In this document: positions 36,817 to 44,239 of the stretch, in pieces
Position numbering within the stretch: position 1 is the first letter of the stretch
Layout of the letters: each line of letters opens with the position of its first letter
Assembly (NCBI GenBank): GCA_905199445.1
Contig: CAJKGK010000010.1
Coordinates: 31,288-95,287 of the forward strand
Reading direction: 5' to 3'
Length of the DNA stretch: 64,000 bases
Origin: an uncultured Lachnospiraceae bacterium
Lineage (GTDB): Bacteria; Bacillota; Clostridia; Lachnospirales; Lachnospiraceae
The notes under the pieces: model-generated
Databases searched by the model: none
Told to the model about the DNA's origin: nothing
What the model saw: the letters and a program-made list of their open reading frames with translations, nothing else
Made by a program: the position numbers and the translations under genes

Positions 36817-37179
36817 CTACCCGATCATTCCCCCAAGCATTCCGCTGCCCATACAGATCAAAGCCGTTGTGATATATCCCCCAATACTCATACTTACACC
36901 GCCGACCGCAGCCGCCGATATGGCCGCAAGAACGACAAAATAAATAATACCTGTAAATAATCCCCACAGGAAGCGTTTCTCTTTCACACCTTTTCCCGCA
37001 GTCAACCCTCCAATCAGGCAGGATAAAATGTAAATTACAACAACACCGATATTCATCCCTGAGTCTTTCATATGCAGTCCCCATGCCAGTCCTGCTAAAG
37101 CAGCCAGTCCTATGGCTGTCACAATGGCCGAGGTCAATACCCCCCGCCCCAGTACGATTATGTTTTTCTTTGAAACCAC
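36817..37179 (-). CDS. TIGR04086 family membrane protein
   Basis: 120 residues with four hydrophobic segments (TSAIVTAIGLAALAGLAWGL, IGVVVIYILSCLIGGLTAG, FLWGLFTGIIYFVVLAAIS, YITTALICMGSGMLGGMIG). The family is defined by its place beside SCIFF, yajC and secDF in clostridia; function unknown. Begins with GTG and has only a weak ribosome site. Might assist SCIFF export or retention (context inference only). Confidence 0.88.
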   Translation of the reverse strand: MVSKKNIIVLGRGVLTSAIVTAIGLAALAGLAWGLHMKDSGMNIGVVVIYILSCLIGGLTAGKGVKEKRFLWGLFTGIIYFVVLAAISAAAVGGVSMSIGGYITTALICMGSGMLGGMIG

Positions 37180-37264
37180 AATGCATCTTCGCTTTCCCGG
37201 TTTTTATAAATATATGGCCCATCGTCAACATTTATGCTAAGATATAGGGGGAGGTGAAAATTTT

Positions 37265-38122
37265 ATGAAAACAGTGGATCTTCATACCCATTCCACAGCT
37301 TCTGACGGCACCCATTCACCGACAGAGGTTGTCCGTGCAGCCGTCGAATCCGGACTTTGTGCCCTGGCACTCACGGATCATGACACGGCCGACGGTCTCA
37401 TTGAAGCTGCAAATGCAGCCAAAACCTTTGGCATCGAATTTATTCCAGGCATCGAAATTTCTGTGTCCTTCATGCAAAAAGAACTGCATATTGTGGGACT
37501 ATATCTTGATATTTCCGGTCAGCCTTTTATAAATGCAGTAAAAAAACTTCAGGAAAACCGGGATGCCAGAAACAAAAAAATGATCAAACAGATGCAGACA
37601 GCCGGTATTGATATTACGATGGAAAAACTTCGGGCCAGCCAGGGAAACTGTGTGCTTACCCGTGCCAACTTTGCCCGTTATCTTATGGACATCGGCGTCA
37701 TTTCCACCATACAGGAAGGCTTTGACAAATATTTAGACGAGGGAAAACCGTTTTATATTCCCCGCCAGTACCTTTCCCCTGAAACCGCAATTCATCTGAT
37801 TCATCAGGCCCATGGACTGGCAGTTCTGGCTCACCCGCTTCTTTATCATTTAACTGAATCCCAACTGGAAAATACGGTCAGAGGATTAAAGGAACTGGGT
37901 TTAGACGGTATGGAAGTTTATTACTCCAGAAACACGGCCTATGATACCCCCCGGCTAAAAAAATTGGCCATGAAATACGATCTTGTTCCCAGCGGTGGTT
38001 CCGATTTTCACGGCACTAACAAACCGGATATCCAAATCGGCTCCGGCCGGGGTAACCTGATCGTTCCCTACGATGTGGTCGCAGCACAAAAAAGCCGGCT
38101 TCAGAAATACTCTGAGGTATAG
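37265..38122 (+). CDS. PHP-domain metal-dependent phosphoesterase
   Basis: 285 residues. Similar to the TrpH/YciV group that hydrolyses 3',5'-nucleoside bisphosphates. Metal-binding motifs: DLHTHSTASDGTHSP at the N-terminus, LALTDHDTADG, FIPGIEIS, AVLAHPLLYHL and SGGSDFHGTNKP. RBS GGGGGAGG about nine bases before ATG. The only plus-strand gene inside the tgt-to-relA block; convergent with yajC. Confidence 0.92.
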   Translation: MKTVDLHTHSTASDGTHSPTEVVRAAVESGLCALALTDHDTADGLIEAANAAKTFGIEFIPGIEISVSFMQKELHIVGLYLDISGQPFINAVKKLQENRDARNKKMIKQMQTAGIDITMEKLRASQGNCVLTRANFARYLMDIGVISTIQEGFDKYLDEGKPFYIPRQYLSPETAIHLIHQAHGLAVLAHPLLYHLTESQLENTVRGLKELGLDGMEVYYSRNTAYDTPRLKKLAMKYDLVPSGGSDFHGTNKPDIQIGSGRGNLIVPYDVVAAQKSRLQKYSEV

Positions 38123-38146
38123 GTAAACGTCTTAGATACAAGCAAA

Positions 38147-38199
38147 AAAGCCGGTGTAAATTCAGTTAAGATGTACTAAACTGAATTTACACCGGCTTT
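38147..38199. terminator. Bidirectional terminator between PHP gene and yajC
   Basis: AAAGCCGGTGTAAATTCAGTT pairs with AACTGAATTTACACCGGCTTT around an 11-nt loop; flanked by A and T runs on both sides. Confidence 0.9.
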
Positions 38200-38227
38200 C
38201 CTTTTAAACGCAGTCATTGATTGAATA

Positions 38228-38506
38228 TTATTCCTCTGCGTTGGCCTTTTCAATCTGAACGATCGCAGCCTTCTGCATTGGAATACGGCAGTTTTTATTA
38301 CTTCCGAATTCAACAATCACGACTTCATCTGTAATGTCAATCACAACACCATAGAAACCGCTTGTTGTCAGAATACTGTCGCCAACTTCCAGTGAAGCAA
38401 GCATTGCATCCATCTTTTTCTGCTGTTTCTTCTGCGGACGAATGGAAATGAAGTATAAAAATACTGCAAATACAATAATGTAGACAATAACAATTGCCCA
38501 TGTCAT
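38228..38506 (-). CDS. yajC: Preprotein translocase subunit YajC
   Basis: 92 residues: one transmembrane helix (IVIVYIIVFAVFLYFISIRP), then QKKQQKKMDAMLASLEVGDSI and a small beta domain (TTSGFYGVVIDI, VIVEFGSN). Partner of SecDF in the translocon. Strong RBS AAGGAGG; 15 bp downstream of tgt. Confidence 0.95.
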   Translation of the reverse strand: MTWAIVIVYIIVFAVFLYFISIRPQKKQQKKMDAMLASLEVGDSILTTSGFYGVVIDITDEVVIVEFGSNKNCRIPMQKAAIVQIEKANAEE

Positions 38507-38521
38507 GGCATCCTTACCTCC

Positions 38522-39658
38522 TTATTTCTTATCATTTATCAAAAAGCCTTCTAATTTTGCTTTTTTGAATTCACTATATCGGTGCGCCTCAATGGCTTCC
38601 CTGATTTCTTCCATCAAATGATTATAAAAATAGAGATTATGCAGAACGCACAGACGCATTCCCAGCATCTCCTTGGCCTTGAGCAGATGACGGATATATG
38701 CTCTGCTGTAATTTTTGCAGGCAGGACACTGACAACCCTCCTCGATTGGCCGATCATCCAGTTCAAACTTTGCATTAAACAGATTCAGCTTGCCCTGGTT
38801 GGTATACACATGTCCATGGCGTCCATTTCTTGAAGGATAAACACAGTCAAAAAAATCAATACCTCTGTCCACGCCTTCCAGAATATTGGCCGGTGTCCCC
38901 ACACCCATTAAATATGTAGGTTTATTCTGGGGCAAATGAGGCACAACCTCATCCAGAATCCTGTACATCTCTTCATGGGTTTCACCTACAGCCAAACCGC
39001 CCACTGCATAGCCGTCCAAATCCATCTCGGAAATTGTATCCGCATGACGGATACGGATATCTTCATAGGTACCGCCCTGATTAATTCCAAACAGCAGCTG
39101 ATGGGGATTGATTGTGTCCTCCAAACTGTTCAGTCTGTTCATCTCCGCCTTACACCTGGCCAGCCATCGGGTTGTCCGATTCACTGAATTGATCATGTAC
39201 TGTCTGTCTGCCGGATAAGGGGCACACTCATCAAAAGCCATGGCAATAGTAGACGCAAGATTGGACTGAATCTGCATACTCTCCTCCGGTCCCATAAAAA
39301 TTTTACGGCCGTCTATATGCGAATTAAAATATACGCCTTCCTCTTTAATCTTACGCAGACCTGTCAGAGAAAACACCTGAAACCCCCCGGAATCCGTAAG
39401 AATCGGCCGATCCCAGTTCATAAATTTATGAAGACCGCCCATCTGTTTAATAATTTTATCTCCTGGACGCACATGCAAATGATATGTATTGGAAAGCTCC
39501 ACCTGAGTTCCAATCTCATGAAGATCCATGGTCGATACTGCCCCCTTGATTGCGGCGATCGTCCCAACATTCATAAATACCGGCGTCTGAATCGTCCCGT
39601 GAACAGTCGTCAGTTCCGCCCGTTTTGCACGTCCGTCTGTCGTAATAATTCGATACAT
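38522..39658 (-). CDS. tgt: Queuine tRNA-ribosyltransferase (TGT)
   Basis: 378 residues from the ATG opening MYRIITTDG, after GTGAGG; an upstream in-frame ATG has no ribosome site. Exchanges guanine 34 for preQ1 in GUN tRNAs. Motifs: TPVFMNVGTIAAIKG, MGGLHKFMNWDRPILTDSGGFQVFSL (TDSGGFQ carries the catalytic Asp), GGLAVGE, and the zinc site CQCPACKNYSRAYIRHL. Overlong in-frame extension of 8 residues rejected. Confidence 0.96.
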   Translation of the reverse strand: MYRIITTDGRAKRAELTTVHGTIQTPVFMNVGTIAAIKGAVSTMDLHEIGTQVELSNTYHLHVRPGDKIIKQMGGLHKFMNWDRPILTDSGGFQVFSLTGLRKIKEEGVYFNSHIDGRKIFMGPEESMQIQSNLASTIAMAFDECAPYPADRQYMINSVNRTTRWLARCKAEMNRLNSLEDTINPHQLLFGINQGGTYEDIRIRHADTISEMDLDGYAVGGLAVGETHEEMYRILDEVVPHLPQNKPTYLMGVGTPANILEGVDRGIDFFDCVYPSRNGRHGHVYTNQGKLNLFNAKFELDDRPIEEGCQCPACKNYSRAYIRHLLKAKEMLGMRLCVLHNLYFYNHLMEEIREAIEAHRYSEFKKAKLEGFLINDKK

Positions 39659-39784
39659 AAATAACCTCACTGTTATCCTCAATTTTAAGCTAACATTATT
39701 AGTATACCTTCCAAATGTGATTTTATCAACACCTTTTTATGGAATTTTTAGATAATTCCCAATCTTTTAAAAAGTAAATTTAAG

Positions 39785-39821
39785 CAAAAAAATATCCGGA
39801 AGTTTTTTATCTCCCGGATAT
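39785..39821 (-). terminator. Terminator of the HPr/Crh-like gene
   Basis: ATATCCGG / CCGGATAT with 14-nt loop, followed on the minus strand by TTTTTTT. Isolates the small gene from tgt. Confidence 0.85.
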
Positions 39822-39868
39822 CTTCTTTCTTCTTATTTATATAGGCCTTAATATATACACCCCTATAA

Positions 39869-40096
39869 TCAGTTTACGGCATATTTAGCCAGCACACCGG
39901 CGAAAGCCTCATTATAGCCATCATAAGTGACCGTAATGGGATTTCTGTGGTCCAGACTTAATATTCCTAAAATTGATTTTGCATCCAGTACAATCCTATT
40001 GAAGTAAACGTCGATGTCGAAGTTACAACCCGTTGCGGCTTTCACAAATTCTTTAGCACCGTCAATATTTCCTAATTTAATCGTCTGCTTACTCAT
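39869..40096 (-). CDS. HPr-family protein lacking the active-site His (Crh-like)
   Basis: 75 residues from the ATG eight bases after AGGAGG. Fold of the PTS phosphocarrier HPr: the C-terminal part LDAKSILGILSL matches the HPr segment around regulatory Ser46 (here Ser41). The N-terminal G-I-H-A-R-P motif, which carries the phosphorylated His15, is replaced by NIDGAKEF, so it cannot take phosphate from enzyme I. Loss of His with retention of the Ser is the pattern of B. subtilis Crh, a CcpA corepressor. Here the role would be catabolite control rather than sugar transport (inference). Monocistronic with a clear promoter and terminator. Confidence 0.75.
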   Translation of the reverse strand: MSKQTIKLGNIDGAKEFVKAATGCNFDIDVYFNRIVLDAKSILGILSLDHRNPITVTYDGYNEAFAGVLAKYAVN

Positions 40097-40163
40097 TATG
40101 AACACCTCCTATGCCATAGATACAGACATACATAACTTTGTGTTACTTTTGTTGTTCCCGAAT

Positions 40164-40192
40164 AATCTATCACTTTTTTTGCATCCTGTCAA
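40164..40192 (-). promoter_or_regulatory. Promoter of the HPr/Crh-like gene
   Basis: Minus strand TTGACA (40187-40192, perfect), 17-bp spacer, TAGATT (40164-40169). Confidence 0.65.
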
Positions 40193-40458
40193 AGCTCTGA
40201 ATTTTTTTGTATTGCCAAATTCACAATCATTTTTTATGAATTATGTCTATTTTATAGGCCATTTTTTTGTGCATTAGCACTGTGATATCGGTTTCATCCA
40301 TCCTATAGACTTAAACTTACATATCTTTTTTCACTTCTTATTCTGGCATTTTTGTAGTTTTTCACATTTTTTATGACTTTTTTGTGATTTCCCACCACAA
40401 TTATTCTTTGCACCCTTATAATTATGCAAGGTTCATTCTTTTTCCCTGCATTTTTGTA

Positions 40459-40487
40459 TTGAACTTCACAGCTGCTTCTCTTATAAT
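40459..40487 (+). promoter_or_regulatory. Promoter of aroC
   Basis: TTGAAC (40459-40464), 17-bp spacer, TATAAT (40482-40487); ATG at 40568 with AAAGAGGTG. Confidence 0.75.
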
Positions 40488-40567
40488 AAAATCCATAACC
40501 ATATAAAAATCCTAAATAAAAACATGTTGAGCCACTAAAATCAAAGCAAACTTAAAGAGGTGATCCA

Positions 40568-41671
40568 ATGGCAGGCTCTATTTTTGGAAATAATTTTAAA
40601 ATTTCAACCTGGGGAGAATCCCATGGTCCCGCCGTAGGCGTTGTGATCGACGGCTGCCCCGCCGGTCTCCCCCTGTCCAGTGATGATATTCAGGTTTATC
40701 TCAACCGACGCAAACCAGGTCAGTCCCCCTACGCGACCCCGCGAAAAGAAGATGACCAGGCGGAAATTTTGTCTGGCGTATTTAACGGTCTTACAACAGG
40801 CACACCTATTTCCCTGATTGTTCACAACAAAACGGCCCGCTCTGCAGACTATTCTCAAATCGCATCCTGTTACCGTCCCGGCCATGCCGATTATACTTTT
40901 GATATGAAATACGGCTTTCGGGATTATCGCGGCGGCGGCCGCAGTTCAGGCCGGGAAACCATTGGCCGGGTAGCCGCAGGGGCTATTGCTGCAAAAATCC
41001 TTTCTCAGATGGACATTCATCTGCTGACTTACACCCGATCCATCGGCCCCATCGCCATAGATGACTCCCGTTTTGATATAAAGGCTATTGATAAAAATCC
41101 TCTGAAAATGCCGGATGCGGCGGCCGCAGCCCAGGCGGAGACATGGCTGAAACAGCTGCTCGCCCAGCAAAACTCTGCAGGCGGAATTATTGAATGTCAG
41201 GTCACCGGCCTGCCCGCCGGACTCGGGGAACCGGTCTTTGACAAGCTGGATGCCCGGCTGGCCATGGCCATGTTTTCCATCGGTGCAGTCAAGGGCTTTG
41301 AAATCGGCGCAGGCTTTGGTGCAGCTGTGCTGACAGGCAGCGAAAATAATGATGCCTTTATTCTTTCAGAACATGACACCATTGCCAAGGCAACCAATCA
41401 TTCCGGCGGCGTTTTAGGCGGAATCAGCGATTCCAGCCCTCTGATTTTCCGCACAGCGATCAAGGCTACGCCATCGATCGGATCCCCTCAAAAGACCGTT
41501 ACCACCGATGGCAAGGAGGTTTCCATCAGCATTAGAGGACGTCATGATCCGGTCATCGTCCCCAGAGCCGTTGTTGTCGTTGAGGCCATGGCCGCACTGA
41601 CACTTGTTGATTTAATGTTGGAAAATATGCACGCCACGATGGATGGGATTCATGCCTTTTACCGCAGGTAG
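40568..41671 (+). CDS. aroC: Chorismate synthase
   Basis: 367 residues. Converts EPSP to chorismate, last step of the shikimate pathway, needing reduced FMN. Signatures: TWGESHGPAVGVVIDGCPAG at the N-terminus, YGFRDYRGGGRSSGRETIGRVAAGAIA (read as FRDYRGGGRSSGRET), GGVLGGISDS and the RGRHDPVIVPRAVVVVEAM end region. Not clustered with other aro genes here. Confidence 0.97.
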   Translation: MAGSIFGNNFKISTWGESHGPAVGVVIDGCPAGLPLSSDDIQVYLNRRKPGQSPYATPRKEDDQAEILSGVFNGLTTGTPISLIVHNKTARSADYSQIASCYRPGHADYTFDMKYGFRDYRGGGRSSGRETIGRVAAGAIAAKILSQMDIHLLTYTRSIGPIAIDDSRFDIKAIDKNPLKMPDAAAAAQAETWLKQLLAQQNSAGGIIECQVTGLPAGLGEPVFDKLDARLAMAMFSIGAVKGFEIGAGFGAAVLTGSENNDAFILSEHDTIAKATNHSGGVLGGISDSSPLIFRTAIKATPSIGSPQKTVTTDGKEVSISIRGRHDPVIVPRAVVVVEAMAALTLVDLMLENMHATMDGIHAFYRR

Positions 41672-41706
41672 AACCAACGCAAAAAATCTGTGTTTGTCAG
41701 AATAAC

Positions 41707-41746
41707 AGTGGACCGATGTAACTCATAAGAGTCACATCGGTCCACT
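41707..41746. terminator. Hairpin between aroC and the lactonase gene
   Basis: AGTGGACCGATGT (41707-41719) / ACATCGGTCCACT (41734-41746), 14-nt loop, without a T run on either strand. Placed between convergent genes, so it may still stop or protect transcripts. Confidence 0.6.
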
Positions 41747-41800
41747 ACTTAAAGCAATCCATTTCAGGGCAGCCACATCAATCTGTACTGCCGGTCACAT

Positions 41801-42844
41801 TCAGTCCAGCTTCTTCATTTTCATGGAAGTTGGGCAGCTGACCTTCACCGGCGCACCATTCATAGCAATATAATGTCCGTCATAGTTTACATCAAAACAG
41901 GTCAGGCTATTAGATTCCTGATTCACACACACAAAGCTGTCTCTGCCTGGAACAACAAACAGGTCTCTGGGGTAATCGCCGCTGGTAGGCAAAATACAAA
42001 TCGTTGTCATCGCTTTTGTCTCCGGATCTATCTTATAGACAGCTACACTATTATCTCCGGAATTTGTGACAAACAAATGTGTCTCATCTGCGGAAAGTTT
42101 TAGCGTAATCGCACTGTTGTAGCCTTCAAACTTCTCCGGTACTGTAGGCAGGGACTGACGTTTTTCAAACTTAGCATGAACTGAATCATAAGCATACTGT
42201 GTCACATAATTTTTATCTTCATGGGTCAGATAAGCATATTGACCATCCTTTGAAAAAAGCATATGCTTTGGTCCGGATTCCAGTTCGCAGCGTAAAATAT
42301 CATGAAGGGTTATCTTTCCATATTCATGATCAAATTCATAAATCTTTACCTGATCCATGCCTAAATCGACTGCAAGCACATAGTGCTCGTCCGGTGTAAA
42401 TAACGCACAGTTCACATGACAACGGTAATTTCTGCCGGCAACACTGCCAAGGCCTTTCATAAATACCTCATCCGTCACAGGACCCACGCCGCCATCTTCC
42501 AAAAGGCGAAGCACCGTAAGTTTACCGTCGTGATAGCCGGCTGTAATTAAATACCGATTGGCACGGTCTGTGGAAATATAGCATGGACGAAGACCGTTCA
42601 CACTGCCCTTATTTATAAGGACAAGACTGCCGTCCTTCATAATTCTGAAAGCCGCAATACCTTCATCACAGTTACAGTATAAAAACTGGCCGTCATGAGA
42701 TAAATGAACAAAAGATGGATTATTAATCTCAAAAACCTCTCTCAGTTTAAATTCCAGCGTTTCCGGGTTAAAATCAAAAATGTGCAGTCCTTTACTGTCA
42801 CCTCTTGTATATGAACCTACATAAGCTACATATTGATCAGCCAT
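41801..42844 (-). CDS. Lactonase family beta-propeller (6-phosphogluconolactonase-like)
   Basis: 347 residues from the ATG five to six bases after GAGGAGGAG. Seven-bladed propeller of the YbhE type; blades visible as repeats such as FVHLSHDGQFLYCNCD, LFTPDEHYVLAVDLG, MLFSKDGQYAYLTHED, LKLSADETHLFVTNSGDNSV. Would hydrolyse 6-phosphogluconolactone in the pentose phosphate pathway, but family substrates vary and no zwf or gnd is near. Own promoter at 42898-42926. Confidence 0.85.
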   Translation of the reverse strand: MADQYVAYVGSYTRGDSKGLHIFDFNPETLEFKLREVFEINNPSFVHLSHDGQFLYCNCDEGIAAFRIMKDGSLVLINKGSVNGLRPCYISTDRANRYLITAGYHDGKLTVLRLLEDGGVGPVTDEVFMKGLGSVAGRNYRCHVNCALFTPDEHYVLAVDLGMDQVKIYEFDHEYGKITLHDILRCELESGPKHMLFSKDGQYAYLTHEDKNYVTQYAYDSVHAKFEKRQSLPTVPEKFEGYNSAITLKLSADETHLFVTNSGDNSVAVYKIDPETKAMTTICILPTSGDYPRDLFVVPGRDSFVCVNQESNSLTCFDVNYDGHYIAMNGAPVKVSCPTSMKMKKLD

Positions 42845-42897
42845 GTCCACTCCTCCTCAACCGTTCGGTCTACAAATTCATAATAAATATAGGTATA

Positions 42898-42926
42898 AGT
42901 TTATCACATAGGCACTTTTTGTTCAA
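42898..42926 (-). promoter_or_regulatory. Promoter of the lactonase gene
   Basis: Minus strand TTGAAC (42921-42926), 17-bp spacer, TAAACT (42898-42903). Confidence 0.6.
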
Positions 42927-42939
42927 GATATTGGAGGAA

Positions 42940-42968
42940 TTGTTTTTTATCCTTTTCTGATGTATACT
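42940..42968 (+). promoter_or_regulatory. Promoter of luxS
   Basis: TTGTTT (42940-42945), 17-bp spacer, TATACT (42963-42968); transcription would begin near 42975. Confidence 0.55.
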
Positions 42969-42974
42969 GTTGTT

Positions 42975-43064
42975 TAAAGATTTGTCCCGCTCAAAGGACA
43001 GGGGAACCCAGCCTTCAAAGGGTGGATGACATTGAAATAAAAAATTATTAGAGGAGCATAAACC
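42975..43064 (+). promoter_or_regulatory. Structured luxS leader
   Basis: About 90 nt with two hairpins: TGTCC (42983-42987) / GGACA (42996-43000), and CCAGCCTT (43008-43015) / AAGGGTGG (43018-43025, one G-G mismatch). The ribosome site GAGGAG follows an A/T-rich linker. Could be a small metabolite-sensing leader, given that luxS is in the methyl cycle, but no known SAM or SAH riboswitch consensus was recognised. Confidence 0.4.
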
Positions 43065-43544
43065 ATGGAAAAAATCGCAAGTTTTACCATTGACCACTTA
43101 AAATTACTGCCGGGCATTTATGTGTCCAGAAAAGACCACATCGGCCAGGAAACCATTACAACCTTTGACCTTCGTGTAACCCGGCCCAATGCTGAGCCGG
43201 TAATGAATACAGCCGAAGTTCATACAATCGAACATCTGGCCGCCACATTTTTAAGAAACCACCCTGTATATTCGGATCAAACCGTTTACTTTGGCCCTAT
43301 GGGCTGCCGCACCGGTTTTTATCTCCTCTTGGCCGGAGATTACACATCCCGGGATATTGTACCTCTAATTACGGAAGTCTTTGAATTTATCCGGGATTAT
43401 GAAGGCGCAGTTCCCGGAGCCTGCGCCAAAGACTGCGGCAACTACCTGGATATGAATCTCCCCATGGCCCGTTATATTGCCGGCCGCTACCTGGAAAATG
43501 TGCTTTATCCTATCGATGACAGCCATCTGACCTACCCGGAATAA
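43065..43544 (+). CDS. luxS: S-ribosylhomocysteine lyase (autoinducer-2 synthase)
   Basis: 159 residues. Splits S-ribosylhomocysteine to homocysteine and DPD, the AI-2 precursor. Metal-binding HTIEHLAATFLRNH (HxxEH, His 54/58), active Cys in GPMGCRTGFYLL, and third ligand in the CAKDCGNYLDMNL region. Complete length. Functions in the activated methyl cycle, possibly in cell signalling. No pfs gene adjacent. Confidence 0.96.
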   Translation: MEKIASFTIDHLKLLPGIYVSRKDHIGQETITTFDLRVTRPNAEPVMNTAEVHTIEHLAATFLRNHPVYSDQTVYFGPMGCRTGFYLLLAGDYTSRDIVPLITEVFEFIRDYEGAVPGACAKDCGNYLDMNLPMARYIAGRYLENVLYPIDDSHLTYPE

Positions 43545-43555
43545 CCAGCTTGAAT

Positions 43556-44239
43556 CTATCCCACAATCAGACTGAGTCCATATAATACCAGTAAATGCAG
43601 AGGATAGTATAAGTAAAACGCCCATAAAAGTGGCGGTGGGCACTTTCCCCTTTGGCCATTATAAAGGCTGATGGGGATCAGTGCACCAATGGCCACAGGC
43701 TGAATATTATCCATCATCAGCTGAATCATGGCAATACATGCATACTGATAACCGATACAAAATCTGCAGACATAAAAAATCCCAATCATAAGAATACCAA
43801 AGCATCCGTAATCAAACGCCAGCATCTGGGCAATCACACAGGCTACAGCAATGGGCAGCAGTGCCGTCAGCCCTTGCCTGTATTCATTGATCCGTTCCAT
43901 AAGCACCAGACTTAAAAGCCCCAGAAATAAAGTAAAGAAAACATTTTGAGCATTCCCAAAAAAGGCCTGCCCCGAGCATACCAGGTTAAAAGGCACCTCT
44001 GAAATCAAGGCAAGAAGCCCTAATCTAAGTAAATATTTTTTTACATTTCTCGTATGAATAAACCCCTGAGTCAACAAAAACGCATAAATAGGAAAAGCCA
44101 GACGCCCGATACACCGCAGCAGTATCTGATCCGGGAACAGGCATACCCCCACATGATCAATGGTCATGGAAAGCAGTGCAATCAGCTTGAGCGCATTGGC
44201 ATCCAGAATACGCCACTTTGCATTAAGTTCACAATTCAT
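43556..44239 (-). CDS. TraX family membrane protein
   Basis: 227 residues with about seven hydrophobic segments. Family marks: LDANALKLIALLSMTIDHVG at the N-terminus, RCIGRLAFPIYAFLLTQGF, then RNVKKYLLRLGLLALISEVPF. TraX of plasmid F acetylates pilin; chromosomal homologues in Firmicutes have unknown acceptors, possibly cell-envelope glycans. Starts inside the stop codon of the upstream GlgX-like gene (ATGA overlap) with its ribosome site AGAGGA within that gene, so the two are translated together. Confidence 0.88.
   Translation of the reverse strand: MNCELNAKWRILDANALKLIALLSMTIDHVGVCLFPDQILLRCIGRLAFPIYAFLLTQGFIHTRNVKKYLLRLGLLALISEVPFNLVCSGQAFFGNAQNVFFTLFLGLLSLVLMERINEYRQGLTALLPIAVACVIAQMLAFDYGCFGILMIGIFYVCRFCIGYQYACIAMIQLMMDNIQPVAIGALIPISLYNGQRGKCPPPLLWAFYLYYPLHLLVLYGLSLIVG

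Larger units (their letters stand above)
40106..40567. other. A/T-rich divergent intergenic region
   Basis: About 460 bases between the HPr-like gene (-) and aroC (+). Holds promoters for both (40164-40192 minus; 40459-40487 plus) and several TTTTTTGTG-type strings. No open frame with a ribosome site and no strong hairpin was seen between 40200 and 40450. Confidence 0.6.

Noticed and set aside
36725..37231. Overlapping 168-codon frame on the minus strand covering the TIGR04086 gene
   Set aside because: Frame shadow: no domain pattern, rich in Cys/Arg/His, whereas the other frame gives a clean four-helix membrane protein.
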